Shown in pieces: positions 36,001 through 43,866 of a DNA stretch of 43,866 nucleotides; position 1 is the first letter of the stretch, and every line of letters begins with the position of its first letter. This DNA comes from Candidatus Cloacimonadales bacterium. GTDB lineage: Bacteria > Cloacimonadota > Cloacimonadia > Cloacimonadales > TCS61. The stretch spans positions 1 through 43,866 of the forward strand of contig JAUSOT010000095.1 in the NCBI GenBank assembly GCA_030656075.1, in the 5' to 3' direction. The notes beneath the pieces are model-generated. The model did no database searches and had not been told where the DNA came from. It saw only the letters and a program-made list of their open reading frames with translations. Position numbers and translations under genes: made by a program.

Positions 36001-36248
36001 CCCGAAAAGTATCTGAAATACATCCTGTCTATTTTGGCTCTTATGATAAGTTCGATTCAATTAGAGAATATACAGATGCAATTGCCAATTTATTCTTAAT
36101 TGGAAGGAATGGAATGAATCGTTACAATAATCAAGATCGATCTATGCTTACAGCGATGGAAGCTGTGAAAAATATCAAAATTGGCATCATTACCAAAGAA
36201 AACATCTGGAATGTGAACGCCGAACAGGAATACCATGAATCAAAATAA
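35997..36248 (+). pseudogene. C-terminal stub of a second FAD oxidoreductase (83 aa)
   Basis: The frame starts ATGACC, overlapping the GT87 stop by four bases, and encodes the last 78 residues of the oxidoreductase with 57 identical positions counted by eye ([35 protein letters not shown]). The whole N-terminal two-thirds, including the FAD Rossmann motif, is missing, so it cannot be the same enzyme. Its 3' end overlaps the next GT87 start exactly as in the intact pair. It is either a dead remnant, or it is retained because it couples translation to the next gene. Confidence 0.8.
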
Positions 36249-37368
36249 AGACCTGATCCTGAACGTTTTACTCATTTTTGTTGTCTTTATTACGATAACA
36301 GGTTTTTTGCAGGATATTTCTAATACTATGAAATTTGGGGGCGTTGATCTGAGAAATCGTGTTGTTGGTGCTCGTTTATTAAAAGCAGATTTTGACCCCT
36401 ATTTCTTCAAATGGAAGCAAGGCGATCCTCTCGAATTGCTGGATCCACGCGATAGAATGGAAAATGAAGTGAACATGGTTACGGTTACACCTGCTACGCT
36501 TCTTCTGCTTTCACCTTTTACCAAGATCAGATACAATCTTCAACGCTTTATCTGGTTTGCTTTACAATGGCTGCTGTTTTTGAGCTCGATTTATCTTTTT
36601 GTTAATACAAGTGATTCTTCTTATGATAAGAAGTTTATTTGGCTACTCTGCCTGTTTTTCATCGATTCATCATTATTCTGGCGACTTCATGTGGAAAGAG
36701 GGCAAATCTATATTTTTTATGTATTTATGATCTCACTTGTTTATTTTATCATACATTCAAAACTATCATCAGCAAAATTGATAAGTGGTATTGTTTTGGG
36801 AATTGCAATAATTTTTCGCCCGACTTTAGTCTTAATTGCTTTAACTTTTTTAATTTTTAAAAATTGGAAATTCATCATTGGAACATTGATAGGAAGTGTA
36901 GCAGCATTTGTATCAAGTTTGCTACTGGTAGATTGGCAGGATTGGCAGAGTTATTTTAATGCTATGAAGATTCATGCTAATAATCATCTATCAAATATTC
37001 AATTTGCAGAATCAAATTATCCGTATACCAATATTGAGGGTATCGGAAATCTATATGGATTGGCAAATATTCCGGTTCTTGATACATCTCTGCAGTTTCT
37101 ACTCAAATCAATTGGAATTCGTGTTTCAGAAGAAATCTTAATGTTCATTTTATTGATGATTATTGTAACAGTCTTTCTGATATTACGAAAAATTTATCTA
37201 ACTACTTCTCAGATATTTTTAACTGGTTGTGTCCTGATTTTCCTGGCAGACTTTTTCTTACCTGCAGCTCGTTTTCCTTACAACAATGTTATGTTTCTGC
37301 CTGTTTTGGCAATTTTGATTTTAGAAAGAAATAATTTATTGGAAGTGTTTAACCCAGATGAACACTGA
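36235..37368 (+). CDS. GT87/DUF2029-like membrane glycosyltransferase, copy 2
   Basis: A 377-aa multi-pass protein, a paralogue of the preceding one: [80 protein letters not shown]. It starts inside the oxidoreductase stub, 14 bases before its stop. It is probably part of the same glycan pathway, with a different acceptor or sugar; this is inference. Confidence 0.82.
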   Translation: MNQNKDLILNVLLIFVVFITITGFLQDISNTMKFGGVDLRNRVVGARLLKADFDPYFFKWKQGDPLELLDPRDRMENEVNMVTVTPATLLLLSPFTKIRYNLQRFIWFALQWLLFLSSIYLFVNTSDSSYDKKFIWLLCLFFIDSSLFWRLHVERGQIYIFYVFMISLVYFIIHSKLSSAKLISGIVLGIAIIFRPTLVLIALTFLIFKNWKFIIGTLIGSVAAFVSSLLLVDWQDWQSYFNAMKIHANNHLSNIQFAESNYPYTNIEGIGNLYGLANIPVLDTSLQFLLKSIGIRVSEEILMFILLMIIVTVFLILRKIYLTTSQIFLTGCVLIFLADFFLPAARFPYNNVMFLPVLAILILERNNLLEVFNPDEH

Positions 37369-37434
37369 TAAACAAAGATGCTTCAGAAGCTGGAATTCCT
37401 GGTATAGATAGGATTTCATAGTTTCCAGAAATCA

Positions 37435-38808
37435 TTAACCTGAATGTTTGACAATCCGGTAATCAAATAACCTCTGCAGTAAATACTTAATCTGTTTCGG
37501 CCTGATTAAGAGTGTCAATTTTAAGAATCTTAATGGTGATGTGAAATAAAACTCACGAAATGCTTTTGCCTGACTCTGCAGCAGCATTTTCTTCGTCACG
37601 CCTTCAGGTATCCATTCCGGTTCTTTATAACTGTTTTTATGCCAATTTGGTTCAAATTTTCCCTGTAAATCATTCCAGAGTTTGGAGCCAGGTAGCACAT
37701 CCAAAATAATAAACTGCGCTCGATCCAATTTTGATTTTTTGGCAAAATTGATTGTTTTTTCCAATGTTTCTTTCGTCTCTCCTGGCAAACCGAAAATGAA
37801 AAACCCCTGACAGGATAATCTTGCTCTATATGCCATGTTTATGGAATTCTCAATTGTCTCAATACTTTCGTGTTTACCGATATTTTCCAGTATTTGCGGA
37901 TCAGCAGATTCAACACCAAAAGCAATTAGATAACAGCCGCTTTTCTTCATCAACTTTATCAGCGATTCATAAACCGCATCCGCCCTGATGCCATTGGGGC
38001 AAGCCCAACTTATTTTGATATTGTTTTTAATCATCAGCTGACATATTTTTTCAATATGATCGCGCTTCAAAGTCAGGTTATCATCTTCAAAATGGATCTC
38101 TTTAACTCCGAAATTCTTTATCAGAAATTTGATTTCCTCGATAACATTCTCCGGTGATCGAAAGCGGATCTGACGATTATAAAATCCGGGACTGGCGCAA
38201 AATGTACAACTATATGGACATCCTCTGGTAGTCGTTATCGGCGCAACAGGATAATGTTTTATCAATGCACCATGCGGAGCCGGAGGGTAGCTGTTGGGAT
38301 CGATCTGCTCCCAATCGGGAAAAGGCAATTCATCCAGGTTTTCAATTCTTTCTGCTTTAACGATTTCAAGATCATCCTGGCTGAAATCAGCAAGCGAATA
38401 AACACCCGGAATTTCTGCGTTATCTAAACCATTCTGCAGAAGCTTCAGAAGTGCTTTTTCACCTTCACCCAAAATCACGAAATCACATTCGGATTCCTGC
38501 AAAGTCTGTTGCGGCAAAAAGGTGGGATGTACCCCGCCGATGATAATCTTGATATTCTGTTTTTTAAATTTGAGAGAAAGATCGACAACTTCGTTATAAA
38601 ATGCTGTTAAACATGTGATTCCGACAGCATCTGGTTTTCCCACCATAATCTTTGACAGCACTTCATCGTTACTTATATTATCCCGCAAAGCATCGATAAT
38701 GATAGTTTCAATCCCATGTTTTTGCAGATATGATGACAAATATCCCAAACCCAACGGTGGAGTAATGAGATGACTTTTATACCTCGGTCGAATTAAAATT
38801 ATTTTCAC
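37435..38808 (-). CDS. B12-binding-type radical SAM protein
   Basis: A 457-aa protein starting at GTG. An N-terminal cobalamin-binding-like Rossmann domain (LIRPRYKSHLITPPLGLGYL; about 1-135, no DxHxxG seen) is followed by the radical SAM core with the CxxxCxxC cluster motif in TRGCPYSCTFCASPGFY (about 195), then EIHFEDDNLTL, FGVESADPQIL and GFFIFGLPGETKE. Class B radical SAM proteins of this type methylate or rearrange substrates, often in lipid or surface-polysaccharide pathways. Its start overlaps the stop of a beheaded upstream frame (TGA within GTGA), so it was once the second gene of an operon. Confidence 0.88.
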   Translation of the reverse strand: MKIILIRPRYKSHLITPPLGLGYLSSYLQKHGIETIIIDALRDNISNDEVLSKIMVGKPDAVGITCLTAFYNEVVDLSLKFKKQNIKIIIGGVHPTFLPQQTLQESECDFVILGEGEKALLKLLQNGLDNAEIPGVYSLADFSQDDLEIVKAERIENLDELPFPDWEQIDPNSYPPAPHGALIKHYPVAPITTTRGCPYSCTFCASPGFYNRQIRFRSPENVIEEIKFLIKNFGVKEIHFEDDNLTLKRDHIEKICQLMIKNNIKISWACPNGIRADAVYESLIKLMKKSGCYLIAFGVESADPQILENIGKHESIETIENSINMAYRARLSCQGFFIFGLPGETKETLEKTINFAKKSKLDRAQFIILDVLPGSKLWNDLQGKFEPNWHKNSYKEPEWIPEGVTKKMLLQSQAKAFREFYFTSPLRFLKLTLLIRPKQIKYLLQRLFDYRIVKHSG

Positions 38809-38999
38809 TTTTTCCTCTTATCTTTCAAAATAAATTTAAAAATTACCAATCCAACACTTACAATCAAAACTGCGATTATTCCTATGAAAAAATACTGAAT
38901 CAAGTACTTTGTCTCTATCCTGCTTTCACCATTCGGAACGAAGATTTCCTTCTGGCCGATCTCGCTTTCTCTGATAGTGATTTTTGAAGTAGAATTAAG
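38805..38999 (-). pseudogene. Beheaded membrane protein gene (C-terminal 64 codons)
   Basis: After a stop at 39000-39002, an open frame of 64 codons without a start (LNSTSKITIRESEIGQKEIF...) ends with a membrane helix and a basic tail (KFILKDKRKK). Its stop overlaps the GTG of the radical SAM gene, a translational coupling that would be expected of a real gene. Its 5' part is gone; the IS256-type remnant lies just upstream. Function unknown. Confidence 0.6.
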
Positions 39000-39105
39000 T
39001 TATGCTAAAACGAAATTATTGAACAGGTAATTGATGAGTCAAGTCCAAATTTGCGTGTAGATTCTTCATAATGGATATCACGCAATTTTCAAGATTAAAC
39101 TTTGC

Positions 39106-39404
39106 TCATCCTTTTTCTAGGTTCATAGTATTCTTCCATTTCAAAATGCTTTCTACCAGTAACCAATTTTCATGATACTCGACCATTAGAGCATCTATTA
39201 ATCTGTTCACCGAAGCTTAATTTGGAAATATTCTTACTACTCTTTCCCTCCTTCTAATCTTCTCATTTAGCCTTTCAATACTATTTGTAGTTCGTAACCT
39301 TTTCCAATATTTTATTGGAAGTCCCAGAACTGCTAAAATATCATCAAATCGGTTTTCCAGTTTCTCTATGGCTTTGGGAGCTCTTTTTCAAATGCATCGA
39401 TCAT
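39106..39404 (-). pseudogene. IS256-family transposase remnant
   Basis: Translation shows the C-terminal region of IS256/Mutator-type transposases: AIEKLENRFDDILAVLGLP, KYWKRLRTTNSIERLNEKI, RRRERVVRIFPN, then ASVNRLIDALMVEYHENW. It is broken by an in-frame TAA (39217-39219, Asn-stop-Ala-Ser where Glu is usual) and by a one-base loss around 39376-39380. The N-terminal two-thirds, including the first catalytic Asp residues, and recognisable ends are missing. It is a dead remnant, but it explains the scar in this region. Confidence 0.8.
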
Positions 39405-39682
39405 TTCCTGCAATTCTTATTCGTCATTCACTCTATCCTAATTTTTAACTTCTTAATTTACTCTAAATCCTAATTTATACTTTCAAAAGCAATAAATATT
39501 TGCATACACAAATAGGCAAGAAAATTAAAGATATTGACATTTAAGGTTAGAAATGGAGTAAAGAAATTATAATAAATTAATTCTTTCTGTGTAGAGAATT
39601 GAAAATTAATTAGGGATGTCATTAAATAAAAAGAATTCCTCGATGCTTTGCGTCGGGGTAACCAAAATTTTCTTCTCGCATA
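39405..39682. other. AT-rich spacer without a recognised gene
   Basis: I see no gene or clear repeat except an imperfect hairpin of CCTCGATGC/GCGTCGGGG with loop TTT near 39638-39658. An 80-codon frame here overlaps the GtrA fragment out of frame and is rejected. Confidence 0.4.
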
Positions 39683-39880
39683 ATGGATTCGGCAAATACC
39701 AAACGAGAAGGAGCTTTCTTCATTTTGATGTTTGGAATTTGTTATTTATTGCAGCTTGCTTTTCTAATTTTCCTCAAGGAAAAATTGGAGATCACTTCTT
39801 GGTTAGCTCAGATCATTGCTATGATTTTCTATACGATTATAAATTTTACTGGAAATAAATTGATTACTTTCAAAACTTGA
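39683..39880 (+). pseudogene. Truncated GtrA family gene (C-terminal half)
   Basis: A 65-codon frame reads GAFFILMFGICYLLQLAFLI, then SWLAQIIAMIFYTIINFTG and NKLITFK, which are the third and fourth helices and terminal NK.ITF motif of GtrA proteins. The first two helices are absent and no ribosome-binding site precedes the ATG. It lies ahead of the third GT87 gene, as the intact GtrA lies ahead of the first, so it marks an older glycosylation cassette. Confidence 0.7.
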
Positions 39881-40013
39881 TTTTTATAAAAAGGGGGAGA
39901 TGTGCTTTTTGCCAGTTTAAAATTTCTGATCCTGAGAATTTTTGGGATATATATACATAATATTTTTGAAGAACAAAAAGACCGACCAGAGTATATAATT
40001 AAGGAAATAATTA

Positions 40014-41297
40014 ATGGATAAATATCTCAAATATTTTTTTTTGATCTTACTTATTTATTCATTGATCATCGCTTTCCTGGCAATTACTTGCGATACTTTC
40101 TACACGATCAAATACGGCGGCATCGATCTCCGCAATCGGGTAGTGGGAACGCGAAATCTTTTGGTAGAAAATGATCCGTATTACACCAAATGGGATGTTG
40201 AAACACCTGAATATTTTGTGGATGGCAGAGACTATCAATGGCTACCCGTCAGCCGCTGCACTGTTCCTCCATCTTTTCTCGTTTTGCACGTTCCTTTCGC
40301 AAAAATATCTTACAAAACTCAACAATATCTCTGGTTTGCTGCACAGGAACTGCTGCTGATCTTCAGCATTTTGCTGCTGGCAAAAGCAGCCGGGAAAAAG
40401 TATAAAATTGTACTGATCATCGGCTTCATGTTCTTTCTCGGTAGTTCTTTTTGGCGTTTTCATGTGGCCAATGGACAAATTTATATCCTGTTTGTTTTTA
40501 TAATTACCGCAGCTTACCTGGTTGCCAAAAGTACTTTCAAATATCGTGATTTCTGGTCAGGTTTTATTTTAGGATTAGCTGCAAGTTGGCGACCACCCAT
40601 GATTCTGATGGGATTGCCTTTTATCTTTTACAAAAAATGGAAATTGATTTTCGGTGGAATTGCCGGAATTATTGTTGGATTTCTCAGTTCTCTTTTATTA
40701 ACCGGAATTTCAACCTGGCAGAGTTATTTTTCCGCCATGAAAATCCATGGATTATTTCATTCTGGTTTATTGCAGCCTGAGTTAAAAATCCATCCTAATT
40801 CCAATTTCATCGAAGGCGTCCGAAATAGTTTTTTCTCGGCTGATGTACCAAGTACGGATTCGTCCATTCAAGGAGTTTTGTATAAGTTTTTCGGCTTCGT
40901 ATTGGATGCCAAATTTCTCTGGCTGGGTTTCTTTGTAATTGTTCTTCTGCTTGGTTTCAGTTTATGGAGAAAAAGAAAACTTTCAGTGCCGATTGAAATG
41001 CTTTTCTTTCAAGGAACGGTTTTAGTTCTGATCAGCGAATTTTTGCTGCCTGCTGCCCGACTTTCCTACAATAACGTGATCTGGCTGGTTCCGCTTTCGA
41101 TGCTGATCATCATGGTTAGGGATGTGAAGAGACTGCTGAATTTTCCTTTGATTTTTCTGCTGATCGGTTTTGCCGCTAACTATCTCTACAATCTTTTTCC
41201 GCGCAGCATCCTGATCGCAGATTACAGTATTCTGATTTATTTGATTTGGATGTGGTTTGCGATGCTGAGAGACAATCCCCTCGATCCCCATATTTAG
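40014..41297 (+). CDS. GT87/DUF2029-like membrane glycosyltransferase, copy 3
   Basis: A 427-aa protein, longer than the other two by an extra C-terminal pair of helices (FPLIFLLIGFAANYLYNLFP, YSILIYLIWMWFAML). Shared motifs: [75 protein letters not shown] is about 8 bases before the ATG. The role is as for the paralogues. TATAAT at 39994-39999 lies too near the start codon, and lacks a good -35, for a confident promoter. Confidence 0.82.
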   Translation: MDKYLKYFFLILLIYSLIIAFLAITCDTFYTIKYGGIDLRNRVVGTRNLLVENDPYYTKWDVETPEYFVDGRDYQWLPVSRCTVPPSFLVLHVPFAKISYKTQQYLWFAAQELLLIFSILLLAKAAGKKYKIVLIIGFMFFLGSSFWRFHVANGQIYILFVFIITAAYLVAKSTFKYRDFWSGFILGLAASWRPPMILMGLPFIFYKKWKLIFGGIAGIIVGFLSSLLLTGISTWQSYFSAMKIHGLFHSGLLQPELKIHPNSNFIEGVRNSFFSADVPSTDSSIQGVLYKFFGFVLDAKFLWLGFFVIVLLLGFSLWRKRKLSVPIEMLFFQGTVLVLISEFLLPAARLSYNNVIWLVPLSMLIIMVRDVKRLLNFPLIFLLIGFAANYLYNLFPRSILIADYSILIYLIWMWFAMLRDNPLDPHI

Positions 41298-41774
41298 GGG
41301 ACAATTAGCCCTTCCGAAGCTTATCTTCTTGCTTTTCTCATCACGAAGACTCGGAAGGAAAATGTACAACGAATTTATTCTTTCCGAATCTTAGCAGGAT
41401 GATTTCTTCTATAAGAAGCTTCGGAAAGGCTTTGGTCGGAAATTTCGCAAAGCATTTACGTTCCCAAAGAGGGCTTTGGGAACGAGAAAAAACTCTCTTG
41501 AAGGAGAGTATTTTTGGACTCCCGAAAATCAAATTTATTTTCATTTTCACACAGCCTCGTGACTTTGGGAACGAGGGAAAAATGAGATTATCAGAGATAG
41601 TAACTTTCACTTTTTACTATTCCCCCTCCCCCCAAAAAAAACATTTGACATAATAAATGTGAAATTGCTTTTTTAGAAATGTCTTTTAGGAAAAATTATG
41701 GATTGAATTTGGTTATGTATTTAGTTTGGTGATTAGATACTGTTTATGATTTAAACGAAATTGAGGAGTAAACG
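41298..41774. repeat. Palindrome-rich spacer between glycosylation and secreted genes
   Basis: Hairpins include CCTTCCGA/TCGGAAGG with a long loop (near 41310-41356), CTTTCCGAA/TTCGGAAAG (near 41382-41428), the CGTTCCC-type stem with 11-bp arms (41459-41484) and ACTCTC/GAGAGT (near 41492-41509). Bases 41459-41489 match 5415-5445 exactly over 31 nt. The last 100 bases lead to the next gene with GAGGAG before its ATG. No gene is seen. Confidence 0.7.
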
Positions 41775-42794
41775 ATGAAAAAAAGAGATTTTATCCTTTT
41801 TGCATTACCCTTTATCCTTTTGCCTTTTTCCTTTCTTTTAGCTGATACTATCATCGACTCGGTTTATGCTGATCCGCTGCTGGATGGACAAATTTGCTTT
41901 AGCCAATCAGGGCAGTTTTTCTTTGTAGATAATTGGATGTATGATATGTTTGCTGGTGATCTTGGAGATAATGGAATAGCACCGCCTTTAAATTCTGATG
42001 TTAATTCCTACAGCCGATCCTACATTTCGTTCTTCTTACCGGAAATACCAGAAGGTTACCTGGTAGATAGTGTTTATATACGTCTTTATCAACATTCCAG
42101 CACAGGTAATAGCGGGTATTATCAAACCAATCCCCAGGATTTCCCGGTTTGGAATGTTCCCGGAGGTGATACAATCCGATGTATTGTCAGCCACATAGAT
42201 TACGGTAACGAATTAGATGTGGGAGATTGGGAAAAAGGAGATAACGGCAATCCTTATACATACCAACATAGTATCGGAGTAATGACTGAAAGTGGAGAAA
42301 ATGGTTATCGCTTTCTTGATGTTACTTTCAGTGTATTGCAGGATTATACATTAAGCAGAGATAAAACCCAATACAGAATAGCGTTCGATGGCATAGATAC
42401 CGACTGGGATGATCTCTATGATAATGTGGGATTTATGACATCAAGCGGTCATCCTTATGATGAAATAAAACCAACTCTTTACTTATTTTTTACTAATGAA
42501 ACAAATACTATCGAAAATAGCTTTAATCAAAATAATCTGATTTCATTATCAAATTATCCAAACCCATTTAATCCGAAAACAACAATTAGTTATCAATTAT
42601 CGAATAATTCAAATGTTCTGCTACAGATTTTCAATACAAAAGGACAATTGATTGATACTATCGTTAATGAAATCCAGAATGCAGGAAGATACTCTGTAAT
42701 CTGGAATGCGGAAAACCACGGTTCCGGCCTTTATTTTTATAAAATTACAACCGGAACTCAAACAGCAACGGGCAAATGCCTGTTGCTGAAATAG
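41775..42794 (+). CDS. Secreted DNRLRE-like protein with type A sorting domain, array gene 1
   Basis: A 339-aa protein. Signal peptide MKKRDFILFALPFILLPFSFLLA; a single beta-rich domain (about 25-240) with SRSYISFFLPEIPEGYLVDSV and YIRLYQHSS resembles DNRLRE-type surface domains; then LSNYPNPFNPKTTISYQL begins the sorting domain, which ends SGLYFYKI...GKCLLLK. GAGGAG precedes the start. Export by a Por/T9SS-like route is expected from the family. The next gene is a tandem paralogue. Confidence 0.78.
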   Translation: MKKRDFILFALPFILLPFSFLLADTIIDSVYADPLLDGQICFSQSGQFFFVDNWMYDMFAGDLGDNGIAPPLNSDVNSYSRSYISFFLPEIPEGYLVDSVYIRLYQHSSTGNSGYYQTNPQDFPVWNVPGGDTIRCIVSHIDYGNELDVGDWEKGDNGNPYTYQHSIGVMTESGENGYRFLDVTFSVLQDYTLSRDKTQYRIAFDGIDTDWDDLYDNVGFMTSSGHPYDEIKPTLYLFFTNETNTIENSFNQNNLISLSNYPNPFNPKTTISYQLSNNSNVLLQIFNTKGQLIDTIVNEIQNAGRYSVIWNAENHGSGLYFYKITTGTQTATGKCLLLK

Positions 42795-42853
42795 TCCGGC
42801 TTCGCCATGCAACGACGTGATAAGGAGGAAAAGAAATGAGTAAAAAAGCAAAA
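42774..42853 (+). repeat. 80-bp direct repeat joining array genes, copy 1
   Basis: Bases 42774-42853 are identical to 43787-43866, where the window ends, so the true repeat may be longer. It covers the last codons of one gene (KCLLLK, stop), the short intergenic region with TAAGGAGG, and the first six codons of the next gene (MSKKAK). The period is 1013 bases. Confidence 0.9.
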
Positions 42854-43807
42854 CTGAAGATAATGTTGATCTTGATTATTTTTGTATTGTTTTCTTTCTT
42901 GCATTCTCAACAAACCATTATCGACACAGTTTACAGCATACCGGAATTGGATGGTGGGATTGGCTATTCCATTAATAACGGAATCTATATGGTAGGAAAT
43001 ACAGATTATGGTTTTCATGCAGGTGATTGGTGGGGGGCTATCCATGGTTCTATTGGTTATGGTAGAGGATTTCTTACTTACCCCTTACCCGATATTCCAG
43101 AAAATTATTCCCTGAATAGTGCAACTTTGTTTGTGTTCCAACATGCATCATTTGGAAATGAAGAATCAGGTGAATATCCATTATTCAACCTTGCTAGTGG
43201 TGATGTTGAACCTCCGTGTTTGATAGAACATATAGATTATGGGAATTATCTTGATGAAGGTGATTTCAATTTGCCTGCTCTGCATCCGGCAGATACAATA
43301 AGCACAACACCGGAACAAGGTTGGCGTTCTAAAGAAATAACTGATTGGGTTCTGGATGATATCGAAAATAATAGATCATATACACAATCTCGTTTACGGC
43401 TATCCTTAAACTATGATACTGATTATTGGATGGATCTTCTGAATTTTAAGAGTGCTGATACATTGACAGAATATAAACCATTCATGATCTATGTGTATAT
43501 AGAGGATAGTAGTGTAGATGATGAAAACGAATTTGAGAATTTATTTTCAGTTCTGCAAATTGATGTATTCCCCAATCCGTTCAATCCTGAGACAACTATC
43601 TACTATCAAATTCTCCACCCGGGAATAATTAAACTTCAAATCTTTAATATCGCAGGACAATTAATTGATACACTTGTAGATGAATATCAAAATCAAGGGA
43701 GTCATTCTGTAATCTGGGATGCATCAAACCAGAGTTCCGGTATATATTTCTACAGGATAAAAACCGGAACTCAAACCGCTACAGGTAAATGCCTGTTGCT
43801 GAAATAG
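42836..43807 (+). CDS. Secreted DNRLRE-like protein with type A sorting domain, array gene 2
   Basis: A 323-aa paralogue of the preceding gene. It has a signal-anchor-like start (MSKKAKLKIMLILIIFVLFSFLHS), TIIDTVYSIPELDGGIGYS (compare TIIDSVYADPLLDGQICFS), a YPLPDIPENYSLNSATLFVFQHAS segment, and a sorting domain VFPNPFNPETTIYYQI ... SGIYFYRI...GKCLLLK. The sorting domain is much better conserved than the beta domain. AAGGAGG precedes the ATG. Confidence 0.78.
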   Translation: MSKKAKLKIMLILIIFVLFSFLHSQQTIIDTVYSIPELDGGIGYSINNGIYMVGNTDYGFHAGDWWGAIHGSIGYGRGFLTYPLPDIPENYSLNSATLFVFQHASFGNEESGEYPLFNLASGDVEPPCLIEHIDYGNYLDEGDFNLPALHPADTISTTPEQGWRSKEITDWVLDDIENNRSYTQSRLRLSLNYDTDYWMDLLNFKSADTLTEYKPFMIYVYIEDSSVDDENEFENLFSVLQIDVFPNPFNPETTIYYQILHPGIIKLQIFNIAGQLIDTLVDEYQNQGSHSVIWDASNQSSGIYFYRIKTGTQTATGKCLLLK

Positions 43808-43866
43808 TCCGGCTTCGCCATGCAACGACGTGATAAGGAGGAAAAGAAATGAGTAAAAAAGCAAAA
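43787..43866 (+). repeat. 80-bp direct repeat joining array genes, copy 2
   Basis: This is the second exact copy of 42774-42853, running into the window edge. It brings the same ribosome-binding site and start codon. Confidence 0.9.
43849..43866 (+). CDS. Start of a third array gene (partial)
   Basis: ATG at 43849 after AAGGAGG begins MSKKAK, identical to the start of array gene 2. Only six codons are in the window, but the preserved leader makes a third paralogue likely. Confidence 0.7.

Noticed and set aside
39616-39858. 80-codon plus-strand frame ahead of the third GT87 gene
   Set aside because: It overlaps the GtrA fragment out of frame, while the GtrA frame shows clear family motifs.
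41399-41653. 84-codon plus-strand frame and 89-codon minus-strand frame
   Set aside because: Both run through the palindrome-rich spacer, including the CGTTCCC repeat, and resemble no protein.

Overview
The window looks like chromosomal DNA of an AT-rich bacterium of the FCB group, most likely Cloacimonadota or a near relative. This is an inference. It rests on four secreted proteins ending in type A (Por/T9SS-like) sorting domains with a PNPFNP motif, a pilus locus whose pilin begins MGTQQ, and intergenic regions packed with small palindromes. I see no rRNA, tRNA, CRISPR array, integrase or replication origin.

Region by region. 1-5.2 kb: a small lipoprotein/membrane-protein pair, a winged-helix 4Fe-4S protein, a zinc-ribbon membrane protein coupled to an HxxxDG acyltransferase, and a SRAP (HMCES/YedK) protein. 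5.6-8.9 kb: a mutagenic DNA-repair cluster on the minus strand (umuD, umuC, dinB, then the SRAP gene), separated by palindrome-rich spacers. 9.6-10.6 kb: a threonine aldolase on the plus strand, with a decayed copy of its 3' end behind it.

10.9-32.6 kb: one unbroken minus-strand series of about 22 kb. In transcription order it encodes a pilin-like protein, PilC, PilB, four pilin-like or minor-pilin-like proteins, a PilS-like membrane protein without a kinase ATPase domain, a response regulator with a cyclic-nucleotide-binding-like domain, PilT, a PilM-PilN-TPR fusion, a PilO-like protein, a secretin, an FN3/LVIVD lipoprotein and two large modular secreted proteins. The pilin-like proteins lack the classical leader and Glu5. 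The series may be one functional unit: a non-canonical type IV pilus with its regulators and possibly its surface adhesins.

33-41.3 kb: a plus-strand cell-envelope glycosylation region (GtrA, an FAD-dependent UGM-like oxidoreductase and three GT87-like membrane glycosyltransferases). It has been rearranged by duplication and deletion: an 83-residue stub of a second oxidoreductase, a truncated GtrA, an IS256-family transposase remnant and a beheaded membrane gene. A B12-binding-type radical SAM gene lies within it on the minus strand. 41.8 kb to the end: a tandem array of related secreted genes, with a third copy starting at the window edge.

The best candidates for something poorly described are the pilus locus with its split sensor and its modular surface proteins, and the intergenic hairpin family whose stems change in a compensatory way around similar small loops.
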